64,000 nucleotides of DNA from contig NZ_JAUSXT010000001.1 of the NCBI RefSeq assembly GCF_030816235.1, positions 1 to 64,000 on the forward strand, written 5' to 3'. A program made the position numbers and the translations under genes. Positions 1-15,668 of this stretch are shown here, in pieces. The notes below the pieces were generated by a model that ran no database searches, was not told the origin of the DNA, and worked only from the letters and a program-made list of their open reading frames with translations. The DNA is from Microbacterium sp. W4I4 (GTDB lineage: Bacteria > Actinomycetota > Actinomycetes > Actinomycetales > Microbacteriaceae). Positions within the stretch are counted from its first letter, which is position 1. Each line of letters begins with the position of its first letter.

Positions 1-279
1 GTCGGACAACATGATTGTGAAGTTGCCTTGCGCTTCTCGCCTCGTTGGGGTGGGTGTGTGGGTGCGTCCGATCCTTGAGAACTCAACAGCGTGCACTTGT
101 CAAATGCCAAATTATCCTCGTCCAGCTTTTTGCTGGGTTGAGAATTCCTTTGGATCAAAGTCCAATCCTCTTCTTGGGGGTTGGCGTATGGATATGTCAG
201 CAATGATTTATTCATTTTGGTCATGATTGAACTCGCTGCCTTCGAACCGTTTTCCCGGTTGTTGGTGGCTATCGTTTTT
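1..279 (+). promoter_or_regulatory. rRNA operon leader and presumed promoter region
   Basis: This stretch precedes the 16S gene and has no credible coding sequence. At 74-89 it contains CTTGAGAACTCAACAG, the type of motif found in actinobacterial rRNA leaders and linked to antitermination and processing; a close copy, CTTTGAGAACTACACAG, occurs in the 16S-23S spacer at 2071-2087. I could not fix convincing -35 and -10 boxes, so the promoter itself may lie partly outside the window. Confidence 0.6.
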
Positions 280-5263
<4,984 letters not shown>

Positions 5264-5365
5264 AATTCTTTCTAGATGAACGCGTCCACTTTGTGGTTCT
5301 CGACGTACGGTCGGGAACCGAACAACCACACTCAACGTGTGTGTTGCCTGATACATGTCAATAGT

Positions 5366-5483
5366 GTTTCGGCGGCCATAGCGTGAGGGAAACGCCCGGT
5401 CACATTCCGAACCCGGAAGCTAAGCCTCACAGCGCCGATGGTACTGCAGGGGGGACCCTGTGGGAGAGTAGGACACCGCCGGA
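5366..5483 (+). rRNA. rrf: 5S ribosomal RNA
   Basis: About 118 nt, starting GTTTCGGCGGCCATAGCGTG and ending with the complementary CACCGCCGGAC. It contains the conserved CCGAACCCGGAAG segment. It closes the rRNA operon about 100 bases after 23S. Confidence 0.96.
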
Positions 5484-5495
5484 CTTCTCTTAAGT

Positions 5496-5527
5496 AAGAT
5501 GGCCACCCAGGGTTGGGTGGCCATCTT
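5496..5527 (+). terminator. rRNA operon terminator
   Basis: A perfect 14-bp stem (AAGATGGCCACCCA at 5496-5509 pairs with 5514-5527) around a 4-base loop, placed 12 bases after the 5S gene. There is no long T run. It separates the rRNA operon from the next gene. Confidence 0.85.
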
Positions 5528-5554
5528 GCGTTAACAAACAAACAGGGAGTCAGA

Positions 5555-7741
5555 ATGTCGGATGAGCAGCGGGACCGCCGAGACGGTGAGGGCGCGCGCG
5601 ATCGACGTTCGGACTCCGAGCGCAAGCCGCGCTCTTCGGACTCCTCGTCACGCACCCCTCGAGGGGCTGGCGGAGACCGTCGCCCTCAGGGCGATCGTGA
5701 TCGTTCCGGTGAGCGTCGCCCATACGGTGACCGCCCGCAGTCGGGTGAGCGTCGCCCTTATGGGGACCGCAAGCCCAACGATCGCCCGCAGGGTGAGCGT
5801 CGCTCTTACGGCGATCGTGACCGCAGCCAGGGTGACCGCCCGCAATCCGGTGAGCGTCGTCCCTATGGTGACCGCCCGCAGTCCGGTGAGCGTCGTCCGT
5901 ATGGTGACCGTTCCCAGTCGGGTGAGCGTCGTCCGTATGGTGACCGTTCCCAGTCGGGTGAGCGTCGTCCGTATGGTGATCGCGACCGCAACCAGGGCGA
6001 CCGCAGCCAGTCGGGTGAGCGTCGTCCGTATGGTGACCGCCCGCAGTCGGGTGAGCGTCGTCCGTATGGTGACCGCCCGCAGTCGGGTGAGCGTCGTCCG
6101 TATGGTGACCGCCCGCAGTCGGGCGAGCGTCGCCCGTATGGCGATCGTCCCCAGTCGGGTGAGCGTCGCCCGTATGGCGATCGTCCCCAGTCGGGTGAGC
6201 GTCGGCCGTACGGTGATCGCGACCGCAACCAGGGCGACCGCAGCCAATCGGGCGAGCGTCGTCCGTACGGTGACCGCCCGCAGTCTGGTGAGCGTCGCCC
6301 CTATGGCGATCGTCCGCAGTCCGGTGAGCGTCGTCCGTATGGTGACCGCCCGCAGTCGGGTGAGCGTCGTCCGTATGGTGACCGCCCGCAGTCGGGTGAG
6401 CGTCGTCCGTATGGTGACCGCCCGCAGTCGGGTGAGCGTCGTCCGTATGGTGACCGCCCGCAGTCGGGTGAGCGTCGTCCGTATGGTGACCGCCCGCAGT
6501 CGGGTGAGCGTCGTCCGTATGGTGACCGCCCGCAGTCGGGTGAGCGTCGTCCGTATGGTGACCGCCCGCAGTCGGGTGAGCGTCGTCCGTACGGTGATCG
6601 CCCGCAGGGTGAGCGTCGTCCCTTCGGTGACCGCGACCGCAACCAGGGCGACCGCCCCCAGTCGGGGGAGCGCCGTCCGTATGGTGACCGTAAGCCCAGC
6701 GATCGCGCCGGCAGCGAGCGGCGCTCGTTCGGCGACCGCGACCGTGGCCAGTCCGGTGAGCGCCAGTCGTTCCGCGATCGCCCGCGCGGCGGGGTGGACC
6801 GCCCGATCAACGAGTTCGCGCCGGTTCGCGAGCACATCCCGGAGCCGCCGCTGCCCGATGAGATCACGGCTCGTGACCTGCCGGCATCCGCACGCAACGA
6901 ACTGAAGACCCTCAGCAAGGAGAACGCCGAGCAGACCGCTCGCCACCTCGCGATGGCCGCGCAGCTGATCGACGACGAGCCCGAGCGCGCGCACGAGCAC
7001 GCGCTGGCCGCCTCCCGCCGAGCCGGCCGCATCGCCGTCGTCCGGGAGACTCTCGCGATCACGGCATACGCCACCGGGGAATTCGCCCTGGCGCTGCGCG
7101 AACTGCGCACCGCCCGACGGATCTCCGGCAAGAACGACATGATCGCGCTGATCGTCGACAGCGAGCGCGGTGTGGGCAAGCCCGACCGCGCCCTCGAGGA
7201 GGGTCGCACCGTCGACCGCTCCGAGCTGACACCCGAGGTGCGCGTCGCGCTGGCGATCGCCATGTCCGGCGCCCGGCTTGACCGGGGAGAGACCGAGCTG
7301 GCACTGGGCGAGCTGGAGATCCCGGAACTCGATCCGGACCGCGCCTTCGAGTGGAGCCCAGCGCTGTTCTCCGCGCGCGCCGCGGTACTCGAGGACCTGG
7401 GTCGCGCCGACGAGGCCGCATTCTGGGCTGAGCGGGCAGACGTCGCGGCATCCGCTCTCGGTCTGGACGGCCAGTTCGACGAGATGATCGTCGAAGACGG
7501 CTTCGACGAGGACTACGAAGACGAAGACGCAGACGACGAGGGCGCGCCCGAATCGCAGGACGACGATGCAGACGACGACGAGGCTGACGCAGTCGACGAC
7601 GCTGAGTCCGAGGAGAACGTCGAGCCCGAGGGCGAAGCCGATTCCGACACCGACGAGCCCGAGCTCGCTTCGGAAGAAGCGGCTGACGAGGCACGCGATG
7701 ACGTGCAGGACGACGTGCAGGCCGAGGAGACCGACGACTGA
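5555..7741 (+). CDS. Repeat-rich, TPR-like protein with acidic tail
   Basis: A 728-residue protein in three parts. Residues ~45-380 are a low-complexity array of the 12-residue unit RPQSGERRPYGD and variants (about 23 copies of the SGERRPYGD core). Residues ~440-640 are alanine/leucine-rich helices that look like degenerate tetratricopeptide repeats. The last ~80 residues are almost all Asp/Glu/Ala. The ATG at 5555 follows GGGAG; an upstream in-frame ATG at 5513 lies within the rRNA terminator. The stop overlaps the next start (TGATG). Position and the TPR-like half match the Rv1691 slot of the mycobacterial gene order. The alternating basic repeat and acidic tail suggest RNA or protein binding, but I do not know the function. 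Confidence 0.85.
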   Translation: MSDEQRDRRDGEGARDRRSDSERKPRSSDSSSRTPRGAGGDRRPQGDRDRSGERRPYGDRPQSGERRPYGDRKPNDRPQGERRSYGDRDRSQGDRPQSGERRPYGDRPQSGERRPYGDRSQSGERRPYGDRSQSGERRPYGDRDRNQGDRSQSGERRPYGDRPQSGERRPYGDRPQSGERRPYGDRPQSGERRPYGDRPQSGERRPYGDRPQSGERRPYGDRDRNQGDRSQSGERRPYGDRPQSGERRPYGDRPQSGERRPYGDRPQSGERRPYGDRPQSGERRPYGDRPQSGERRPYGDRPQSGERRPYGDRPQSGERRPYGDRPQSGERRPYGDRPQSGERRPYGDRPQGERRPFGDRDRNQGDRPQSGERRPYGDRKPSDRAGSERRSFGDRDRGQSGERQSFRDRPRGGVDRPINEFAPVREHIPEPPLPDEITARDLPASARNELKTLSKENAEQTARHLAMAAQLIDDEPERAHEHALAASRRAGRIAVVRETLAITAYATGEFALALRELRTARRISGKNDMIALIVDSERGVGKPDRALEEGRTVDRSELTPEVRVALAIAMSGARLDRGETELALGELEIPELDPDRAFEWSPALFSARAAVLEDLGRADEAAFWAERADVAASALGLDGQFDEMIVEDGFDEDYEDEDADDEGAPESQDDDADDDEADAVDDAESEENVEPEGEADSDTDEPELASEEAADEARDDVQDDVQAEETDD
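5705..6688 (+). repeat. Coding tandem repeat, 36-bp units
   Basis: The DNA for the SGERRPYGD array. Nine consecutive 36-bp units at 6275-6598 are nearly identical at the nucleotide level, which indicates recent expansion by slippage or unequal recombination. Copy number probably varies between strains, and short-read assemblies could collapse it. Confidence 0.95.
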
Positions 7742-8778
7742 TGGCGCTGTTCCGCCGCGCGAAGACGGCATCCACTCCGCTGACCGACCGCGACGCGCTG
7801 CTCGCCGATCTCGACGGCGTGGTGTACGCCGGACCAGGGGCGCTGCCCCATGCGATCGAGAGCCTCAACCGCGCAAGCGAGTCGATGCGGCTCGGGTACA
7901 TCACGAACAACGCATCCCGCACCGACGCTGCCGTCGCCGAGCACCTCACCAGCCTCGGCCTGACCGTGGCCGCGGATGACGTGGTGACCAGCCCGCAGGC
8001 CGCCATGCGCCTGCTGGCCACGATGGTCCCGGCACCGGCGACCATCCTCATCGTCGGGGGAGACGGGCTCGTCGACGAGGCGCACAAGGCCGGATACACG
8101 GTCACCCGCAGTGCGGAGGACTCGCCGGCCGCGGTCGTGCAGGGCTTCGCCCCCGAGGTCGCCTGGACGGATCTCGCCGAGGCGGCCTTCGCTCTCCAGC
8201 TGCCGGAAGACGAGGGCGGCATTCCCTGGATCGCCACCAACACGGACTGGACCATCCCGCGCGAGCGCGGTGTGGCACCCGGCAACGGCACGCTGGTCTC
8301 CGCCGTGCACACCGCGATCGGGCGCCTGTCCGTCGTCGCGGGCAAGCCCGAGAAGCCGATCTTCGAGGTCGCGGTCGAGCGCTTCGACGCGCAGCGTCCG
8401 CTGTTCATCGGCGACCGCCTCGACACCGACATCTCCGGCTCGACTCGGGCCGGCATCGACTCGGCCCTCGTGCTGACCGGCATCGACCGGCCCAAGCACG
8501 TGCTGGCGGCACCGCAGGGCTCGCGTCCGGACTACATCCTCAGCGACCTGCGCGAGCTGCACGAGCCGTATCCGGAGACCGTCGAGAAGAACGGCGTGTT
8601 CACGGTCGGCAGGTCCTCCGTGCGCGTCGTCGACGCCGATGTGCAGATCATCGAGGCGGGCGACGCGCAGATCGACCTGCTGCGTGCCGGCGCCGCGGCC
8701 ATCTGGGCCACGGGGCTGGCGATCTACGCCTTCCGGGTTCCCGAGCAGCTCTACGCGGATCCTTTCCACAGGCCCTGA
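7741..8778 (+). CDS. HAD-superfamily phosphatase, NagD-like
   Basis: A 345-residue haloacid-dehalogenase phosphatase. The nucleophile motif DLDGVVYAG is near residues 22-30, motif II is ITNNASR, the motif III lysine is in GKPEKPIFE, and the metal-binding motif IV is FIGDRLDTDISG. The cap between motifs II and III fits the NagD/p-nitrophenyl phosphatase subfamily (C2 cap). The natural substrate cannot be told from sequence; a nucleotide or sugar phosphate is likely. It is translationally coupled to the upstream gene and occupies the Rv1692 position. Confidence 0.9.
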   Translation: MALFRRAKTASTPLTDRDALLADLDGVVYAGPGALPHAIESLNRASESMRLGYITNNASRTDAAVAEHLTSLGLTVAADDVVTSPQAAMRLLATMVPAPATILIVGGDGLVDEAHKAGYTVTRSAEDSPAAVVQGFAPEVAWTDLAEAAFALQLPEDEGGIPWIATNTDWTIPRERGVAPGNGTLVSAVHTAIGRLSVVAGKPEKPIFEVAVERFDAQRPLFIGDRLDTDISGSTRAGIDSALVLTGIDRPKHVLAAPQGSRPDYILSDLRELHEPYPETVEKNGVFTVGRSSVRVVDADVQIIEAGDAQIDLLRAGAAAIWATGLAIYAFRVPEQLYADPFHRP

Positions 8779-8821
8779 GCGTCGCCGGGCGCAGCCCAGC
8801 CCCGGGCGTTACAGTGGTCGG

Positions 8822-8989
8822 ATGGAGCACACGCGCGACGAGCCCACCGACGCTCTCTGGAGTCGGCTGCGCCTCATCGAAGGACAGCCCCTCGCTGCCC
8901 GCGCCGATGCCTACGGCGCCGTGCACGACGAACTCATGAAGCGACTCGAGAGCGCACCCCGCGGCGACGCCGCACCGGGGAACCGATGA
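8822..8989 (+). CDS. Small conserved protein, unknown function
   Basis: A 55-residue protein beginning MEHTRDEPTDALWSRL and rich in helix-forming residues. It lies between the HAD phosphatase and tlyA and overlaps the tlyA start (ATGA), the same place as the small gene Rv1693. A TACAGT box at 8815-8820 directly before the ATG suggests a leaderless transcript and a promoter for the tlyA-nadK-recN run. No catalytic motif is visible. Confidence 0.7.
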   Translation: MEHTRDEPTDALWSRLRLIEGQPLAARADAYGAVHDELMKRLESAPRGDAAPGNR

Positions 8990-9783
8990 CCAGACTCGAC
9001 GCCGCCCTCGCCGCGCGCGGGCTCGCACGCTCGCGCACGCACGCCGCCACCCTGATCGCCGACGGACGCGTGCGCATCGACGGCCATCCCGTCGTGAAGG
9101 CCTCCACACCGGTCGCCGACGATGACGTGATCCGCGTGGACGGCGACGACCACTACGTCAGCAGGGGAGCCCACAAGCTCATCGCCGCGCTCGACGGCTT
9201 CGGCATCGCGGTGCAGGACCGCCTGGCACTGGACATGGGCGCCTCCACCGGCGGATTCACCCAGGTGCTCCGCGAGCGCGGCGCACGCCGCGTGCTCGCC
9301 GTCGACGTCGGACACGGACAGCTCGCCGACGTCGTCGCCGCCGACCCGGGTGTGACCTCGGTCGAGGGCTTCAACGTGCGGAACATGACTGCAGAGAATC
9401 TCGGCGAGGCGACCGGGGAGAGCGGGCGCCCCGAGCTGGTCGTCGGCGATCTGTCGTTCATCTCGCTCGCCCTGGTGCTGCCTGCTGTCGCCGGTGTCGT
9501 CGCGCCCGGCGGGGATGTCGTGCTGCTCGTCAAGCCGCAGTTCGAGGTCGGCCGCACTGCCGTCAGAGGCGGGCTGGTCACGAACCCCACCCTGCGCACC
9601 GATGCCGTCGAGCGCACGCTCTGGGCCGCGCACGACGTCGGACTCGGGATGCTCGGCATCATCGCCTCGCCGATCCTCGGAACGCACGGCAACGCCGAAT
9701 TCCTGGTCCACCTCGCGCCCGGGCGGGGAACCGATCCGTCAGAATGGACCGAGCAGATCACGCACGTGGCAGGAGGACGATGA
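8986..9783 (+). CDS. tlyA: TlyA-type rRNA 2'-O-methyltransferase
   Basis: 265 residues. The N-terminal ~65 residues form an S4 RNA-binding domain (RLDAALAARGLARSR...). The rest is a FtsJ-like Rossmann methyltransferase with the SAM motif DMGASTGGFT near residue 83 and a VKPQFE motif. Family members methylate ribose in 16S and 23S rRNA, and in mycobacteria this confers capreomycin sensitivity. The start overlaps the upstream stop and its stop overlaps nadK (ATGA), so the three are co-translated. Confidence 0.92.
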   Translation: MTRLDAALAARGLARSRTHAATLIADGRVRIDGHPVVKASTPVADDDVIRVDGDDHYVSRGAHKLIAALDGFGIAVQDRLALDMGASTGGFTQVLRERGARRVLAVDVGHGQLADVVAADPGVTSVEGFNVRNMTAENLGEATGESGRPELVVGDLSFISLALVLPAVAGVVAPGGDVVLLVKPQFEVGRTAVRGGLVTNPTLRTDAVERTLWAAHDVGLGMLGIIASPILGTHGNAEFLVHLAPGRGTDPSEWTEQITHVAGGR

Positions 9784-10685
9784 ACGAGCGCCGCATCCTG
9801 GTCGTCGCCCACGCCAAGCGGCCGGACACCGTCACCGCCGCTCTGCGCGTCATCGATGCACTGCGCGAGGCGGGAGCCGTGCCGGTCATCCCCGCTCCGG
9901 ACCGCGACGAGCTCATCGCCGCTGACCCGCGCTTCGCGGGCATCGGTCTGCTCGGCGAGGACGTCGCGGCCGACGACCTCGAGCTGGCCATCGTCCTCGG
10001 CGGCGACGGGACGATCCTGCGTGCGGCAGAACTGGTCCGCGACTCCGGCGCCCCGGTGCTCGGCATCAACATGGGGCACGTCGGATTCCTCGCCGAGATC
10101 GACCGTGAGGACATGGACGCCGCGGTGCGCCGCGTCATCGACCGGGACTACGAGGTCGAGGAGCGTCTGGCCCTCTCCGTGCGCGTCAAGGACGTCGCAG
10201 GCCACGTCGTCTACGAGACGTGGGCTCTGAACGAGGCGACCGTCGAGAAGGCCAGCCGTGAGCGGATGATCGAGGTCGTCATCGAGATCGACGGCCGCCC
10301 GCTGTCGAGCTTCGGATGCGACGGCATGGTCGTCTCCACTCCCACAGGTTCGACGGCGTACAACTTCTCCGCCGGCGGGCCGGTCATCTGGCCGACCGTC
10401 GAGGCGATCACCGTGGTGCCGCTGTCCGCCCATGCCCTGTTCGCCAAGCCGCTGGTGGTGGGTCCGGAGGCTTCGGTGGCCATCGAGATGCTCGAGCGCA
10501 CCGACGGCTCCGGCATCCTCTGGTGCGACGGGCGACGCTCTCACGAGCTGCCGCCGGGTGCACGCGTGGTGGTGCGCCGATCCTCCCGGCCCGTGCGGCT
10601 GGCGCGCCTGCATCCGACCGCGTTCACCGAGCGTCTGGTGCGCAAGTTCCAGCTGCCCGTCGCGGGATGGCGGGGAGCGTCGTGA
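9780..10685 (+). CDS. nadK: NAD kinase
   Basis: 301 residues. ATP-dependent phosphorylation of NAD to NADP. It shows the diagnostic GGDGT motif near residue 71, NMGHVGFLAE, and the glycine-rich CDGMVVSTPTGSTAY segment. An AGGAGG Shine-Dalgarno sequence lies just before the ATG at 9780, and the coding region overlaps both tlyA and recN by four bases. Length is normal for the family. Confidence 0.95.
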   Translation: MNERRILVVAHAKRPDTVTAALRVIDALREAGAVPVIPAPDRDELIAADPRFAGIGLLGEDVAADDLELAIVLGGDGTILRAAELVRDSGAPVLGINMGHVGFLAEIDREDMDAAVRRVIDRDYEVEERLALSVRVKDVAGHVVYETWALNEATVEKASRERMIEVVIEIDGRPLSSFGCDGMVVSTPTGSTAYNFSAGGPVIWPTVEAITVVPLSAHALFAKPLVVGPEASVAIEMLERTDGSGILWCDGRRSHELPPGARVVVRRSSRPVRLARLHPTAFTERLVRKFQLPVAGWRGAS

Positions 10686-12373
10686 TCGACGAGATGCGCA
10701 TCCGCGGTCTCGGCGTCATCGACGACGCCGTGCTGCCGCTCGGGCCCGGATTCACCGCCGTGACCGGCGAGACCGGTGCCGGCAAGACCATGGTCGTCAC
10801 AGGCCTCGGCCTGCTGCTGGGTGCTCGTGCGGACTCGTCCGCCGTGCGCGCCGGCGCCGCCCAGGCATCGGTGGCGGGCGTCTGGCTGGTGCCGCAGCAG
10901 GGGCCGGTCGCCGACATCGTGACGGATGCCGGCGGCGAGCTCGAACCCGCCGGAGGAGACTCCGCCGAGCTGTACGTCTCGCGCACGCTCAGCACCGAGG
11001 GGCGCAGCCGCGCCAGCGTGGGCGGTCGCGCGGCCCCGGCATCTGTGCTGGCGGCCCTGGCCGACGAGCTGGTCGTCGTGCACGGTCAGTCCGATCAGCT
11101 GCGCCTGCGATCGGCTTCCGCGCAGCGCGATGCCCTGGACCGTTTCGGGGGCGGGCGGGTCGCCGCGGCCCTGGCCGCGTACACGGAGCGGTTCGACGCC
11201 TGGCGGCGACTGGATGCCGAGATCACCGATCTCACCGAGAACCGCGACCGCCGCGCGGCCGAAGCCGCGGCGCTGCGCGAGCAGCTCGCCGAGATCGAAC
11301 AGATCGAACCCCAGGCCGGGGAGGATGTGTCGCTGAGCGAGCGCGCCGAACGCCTGGCCAACGCCGAGGAGCTGCGCCAGGCGGCATCCGTCGCGCGCTC
11401 CGCGCTCTCGAGCGAGGACGACGAACCGGATGTCACCCTGCTGCTCGCGGAGACCCGCCGCTCGCTGGAGCGCGCCGCCGACCCGCAGCTGGCGGAGATC
11501 GCCGAAGCCGTCGCCGACCTCGGCTACCGCGCCGCCGACCTCGCCGGGCAGCTGTCCACGTACCTCGCCGACCTCGACGAGTCGGGCCCGCACGAACTGG
11601 CCGCCGTCGAGGAGCGTCGCGCGGCGATCGGCGGACTCGTCCGACAGCACGGCTCCCTCGATGAGGCGCTGGAAGTCTGGCGCACCGGATCGCTGCGACT
11701 GGCCGAGCTCGATGACGACGGCGACCGCATCGAACGCCTGACCGCCGAAGCCACGGCCGCCCGCGGCAGCCTCGACGAAGCGGCAGCGGCTCTCAGCGCC
11801 ACGCGCACCGAGGCCGCGGTGCGGCTGTCCGCGGCCGTCACCGACGAGCTGCACGCCCTCGCCATGCCCGACGCCCGGCTCGAGGTGCGCGTGGCGGAGG
11901 GCGCCGAGTCCCTGCACGGGCGCGACGACGTGTCGATCCTGCTCGCGCCGCATCCCGGCGCCGAACCGCGGTCGGTCTCGCGCGGAGCATCCGGCGGCGA
12001 GCTCTCCCGCGTCATGCTCGCGATCGAGGTCGTCATGGCCGGCACCGACCCGGTCCCCACCTTCGTGTTCGACGAGGTGGATGCCGGCATCGGCGGTGCC
12101 GCCGCGATCGAGGTCGGCAGGCGCCTCGCGCAGCTGGCCCGCACCTCCCAGGTCATCGCCGTCACCCATCTCGCACAGGTCGCCGCCTTCGCGACCAACC
12201 ACCTGTCCGTCGTGAAGTCGAACGACGGAGCCGTGACCGCCTCCAGCGTGACCCGACTGGCGGGAGAGCAGCGCGAGGCCGAGATGGCCCGACTGCTCTC
12301 CGGACTCGCCGACTCGGATGCCGCTCTCACCCATGCCCGTGAACTTCTGAGCCTCGGCTCGCAAACGAACTGA
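10682..12373 (+). CDS. recN: DNA repair ATPase RecN
   Basis: 563 residues, an SMC-like ATPase for double-strand-break repair. Walker A GETGAGKT is at about residue 31, a coiled-coil arm fills the middle, and the signature GGELSRVMLAIE (~437) precedes Walker B FVFDEVDAG (~460). I chose the GTG at 10682, which overlaps the nadK stop (GTGA) and follows GGGGAG; an in-frame ATG at 10667 is the alternative. It is the last gene of the tlyA-nadK-recN unit. Confidence 0.93.
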   Translation: MIDEMRIRGLGVIDDAVLPLGPGFTAVTGETGAGKTMVVTGLGLLLGARADSSAVRAGAAQASVAGVWLVPQQGPVADIVTDAGGELEPAGGDSAELYVSRTLSTEGRSRASVGGRAAPASVLAALADELVVVHGQSDQLRLRSASAQRDALDRFGGGRVAAALAAYTERFDAWRRLDAEITDLTENRDRRAAEAAALREQLAEIEQIEPQAGEDVSLSERAERLANAEELRQAASVARSALSSEDDEPDVTLLLAETRRSLERAADPQLAEIAEAVADLGYRAADLAGQLSTYLADLDESGPHELAAVEERRAAIGGLVRQHGSLDEALEVWRTGSLRLAELDDDGDRIERLTAEATAARGSLDEAAAALSATRTEAAVRLSAAVTDELHALAMPDARLEVRVAEGAESLHGRDDVSILLAPHPGAEPRSVSRGASGGELSRVMLAIEVVMAGTDPVPTFVFDEVDAGIGGAAAIEVGRRLAQLARTSQVIAVTHLAQVAAFATNHLSVVKSNDGAVTASSVTRLAGEQREAEMARLLSGLADSDAALTHARELLSLGSQTN

Positions 12374-12379
12374 TAGGAT
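12374..12379 (+). promoter_or_regulatory. Probable -10 box of a near-leaderless pyrG transcript
   Basis: TAGGAT lies 8 bases before the GTG at 12388, so transcription would start at or within a base or two of the start codon. No Shine-Dalgarno sequence is present in between, and no clear -35 is visible. Confidence 0.5.
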
Positions 12380-12387
12380 AAAAGCCC

Positions 12388-14071
<1,684 letters not shown>

Positions 14072-14088
<17 letters not shown>

Positions 14089-14674
14089 TCCGATGCCCGG
14101 GACCCACGGACCGTTGAAGGACGAGCCCTTCGAGCCCGAGGTCCTCTCCAGCGACCTGGTCTACAAGGGCTGGGTGTGGGATGTGCGCTCGGACCGGGTG
14201 GCGTACGGCGACGGCGAGATGGTGCGCGAGTACGTCGCGCACACCGGTGCCGTAGCGGTCGTCGCCCTCGACGATCAGGGTCGCGTGCTCCTGATCCAGC
14301 AGTACCGGCATCCGATCCGTCATCGCGACTGGGAGCTGCCGGCAGGGCTGCTCGACATCCCGGGGGAGGACCCGCTGGTCGCCGCGCAGCGCGAGCTGGC
14401 GGAGGAGGCGGATGTCACCGCCGGCCATTGGGAGCACCTGGTGTCGTCCTGGACCACGCCGGGCGGCAACGACGAGATGATCCACATCTACCTCGCCACC
14501 GACATCGCGTCAGCGGAGACAGCGCACGAGCGCGAGGACGAGGAGGCGGACATCCGCGTCGAGTGGGTGCCGCTGTCCGAAGCCGCGGATGCGGTGCTGG
14601 CAGGACGGATGCACAACGGCATCCTCTCCATCGGCGTGCTGGCCACCGAGCGGCGGCTGCGCGAGCGGACCTGA
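14072..14674 (+). CDS. NUDIX hydrolase, ADP-ribose pyrophosphatase type
   Basis: 200 residues. The segment [20 protein letters not shown] followed by ELAEEA is the NUDIX box in its ADP-ribose-pyrophosphatase form, and the preceding [13 protein letters not shown] is typical of that group. It would hydrolyse ADP-ribose or a related nucleotide sugar. The start could be ATG 14072 (17-base overlap with pyrG) or ATG 14093; neither has a clear ribosome-binding site. It holds the Rv1700 slot between pyrG and xerD. Confidence 0.9.
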
Positions 14675-14675
14675 G

Positions 14676-15578
14676 ATGCAGCTCGATCGTGCACTCAACG
14701 CATATCTGCGCCACGTCACGATCGAGCGCGGTCTCTCCGAGCACTCCATCGCCGCCTACCGACGCGACCTGAACGGCTACCTGGACTGGCTCGCCGAGCA
14801 GGAGGTCTCGGAGACCGGGGAGATCACTCCCGCCGTCGTGGCCGCATTCATCGCCGACCGCTCCGCCGCCGACCCGCCGCCCGCCGCGACGAGCCTGGCG
14901 CGCCTGCAGTCCTCGGTGCGCGGCTGGCACCGGTTCCTCGCCCGCGAGGGCATCGAGCAGGACGACCCGACCGGCCGCCTCCGGCCGCCGAAGACGCCGC
15001 GCCGGCTGCCGAAGGCTCTGACCATCGAGCAGGTCGAGCGGCTGCTGGGTGCGCCCTCGCCGGAGGACCCCCTCGGCATCCGCGACCGCGCCCTCCTCGA
15101 GCTGCTGTACGCGACCGGCGCCCGCGTCTCAGAGGCCGTGTCCCTCGATGTCGACGACCTCGCCTACGGCGACGTGCTGCGCCTGCGCGGCAAGGGCGAC
15201 AAGGAGCGCATCGTGCCGGTGGGCTCATACGCCCGAGCCGCCGTCGACGCCTACCTGACCCGAGTGCGTCCGCAGCTCGCCGCGAAGGGGAGAGCCACGG
15301 CGCGGCTGTTCCTCGGCGCTCGGGGAGCCCCGCTGTCGCGGCAGAGCGCCTGGCTGGTGATCCGCGCCGCGGCCGAGCACGCCGAGATCACCAGCGAGGT
15401 GTCGCCGCACACGCTCCGGCACTCGTTCGCCACGCACCTGCTGCAGGGCGGCGCCGATGTCCGCGTCGTGCAGGAGCTGCTCGGCCACGCGTCGGTCGCG
15501 ACCACCCAGATCTACACGCACGTCTCGGTCGACACCCTGCGCGACATCTACATCACCTCGCACCCGCGCGCCCGCTAA
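14676..15578 (+). CDS. xerD: Tyrosine recombinase XerD
   Basis: 300 residues. Chromosome-dimer resolution recombinase. The N-terminal SAM-like DNA-binding domain is followed by the catalytic domain with Arg in GARVSEAV (~150), [12 protein letters not shown] (His-x-x-Arg, ~245), [10 protein letters not shown] (His, ~269) and the nucleophile Tyr in IYTHV (~280). The ATG starts one base after the NUDIX stop. Its position among pyrG and scpAB is the conserved chromosomal one, so this is the housekeeping recombinase and not an island integrase. Confidence 0.93.
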   Translation: MQLDRALNAYLRHVTIERGLSEHSIAAYRRDLNGYLDWLAEQEVSETGEITPAVVAAFIADRSAADPPPAATSLARLQSSVRGWHRFLAREGIEQDDPTGRLRPPKTPRRLPKALTIEQVERLLGAPSPEDPLGIRDRALLELLYATGARVSEAVSLDVDDLAYGDVLRLRGKGDKERIVPVGSYARAAVDAYLTRVRPQLAAKGRATARLFLGARGAPLSRQSAWLVIRAAAEHAEITSEVSPHTLRHSFATHLLQGGADVRVVQELLGHASVATTQIYTHVSVDTLRDIYITSHPRAR

Positions 15579-15597
15579 ATGGATTGAAGTCAGACCA

Positions 15598-15627
15598 TTG
15601 ACACGGTTGACTCCCGAAGGCCAGAAT
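15598..15627 (+). promoter_or_regulatory. Probable promoter of the catabolic cluster
   Basis: TTGACA (15598-15603) and CAGAAT (15622-15627) are separated by 18 bases and point toward the permease gene. The short inverted repeat GTCA-N6-TGAC (15589-15602) overlaps the -35 and could bind the FadR-type regulator encoded two genes downstream; that assignment is inference. Confidence 0.5.
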
Positions 15628-15668
15628 CGCTCCAAACGCTCCCTCCACTGAAAGCAGGTAGCAATTCC

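Noticed and set aside
5705..6688. Regular 36-bp repeats resembling a CRISPR array
   Set aside because: Units are contiguous with no unique spacers, keep the reading frame and are part of a protein. No cas genes are present.
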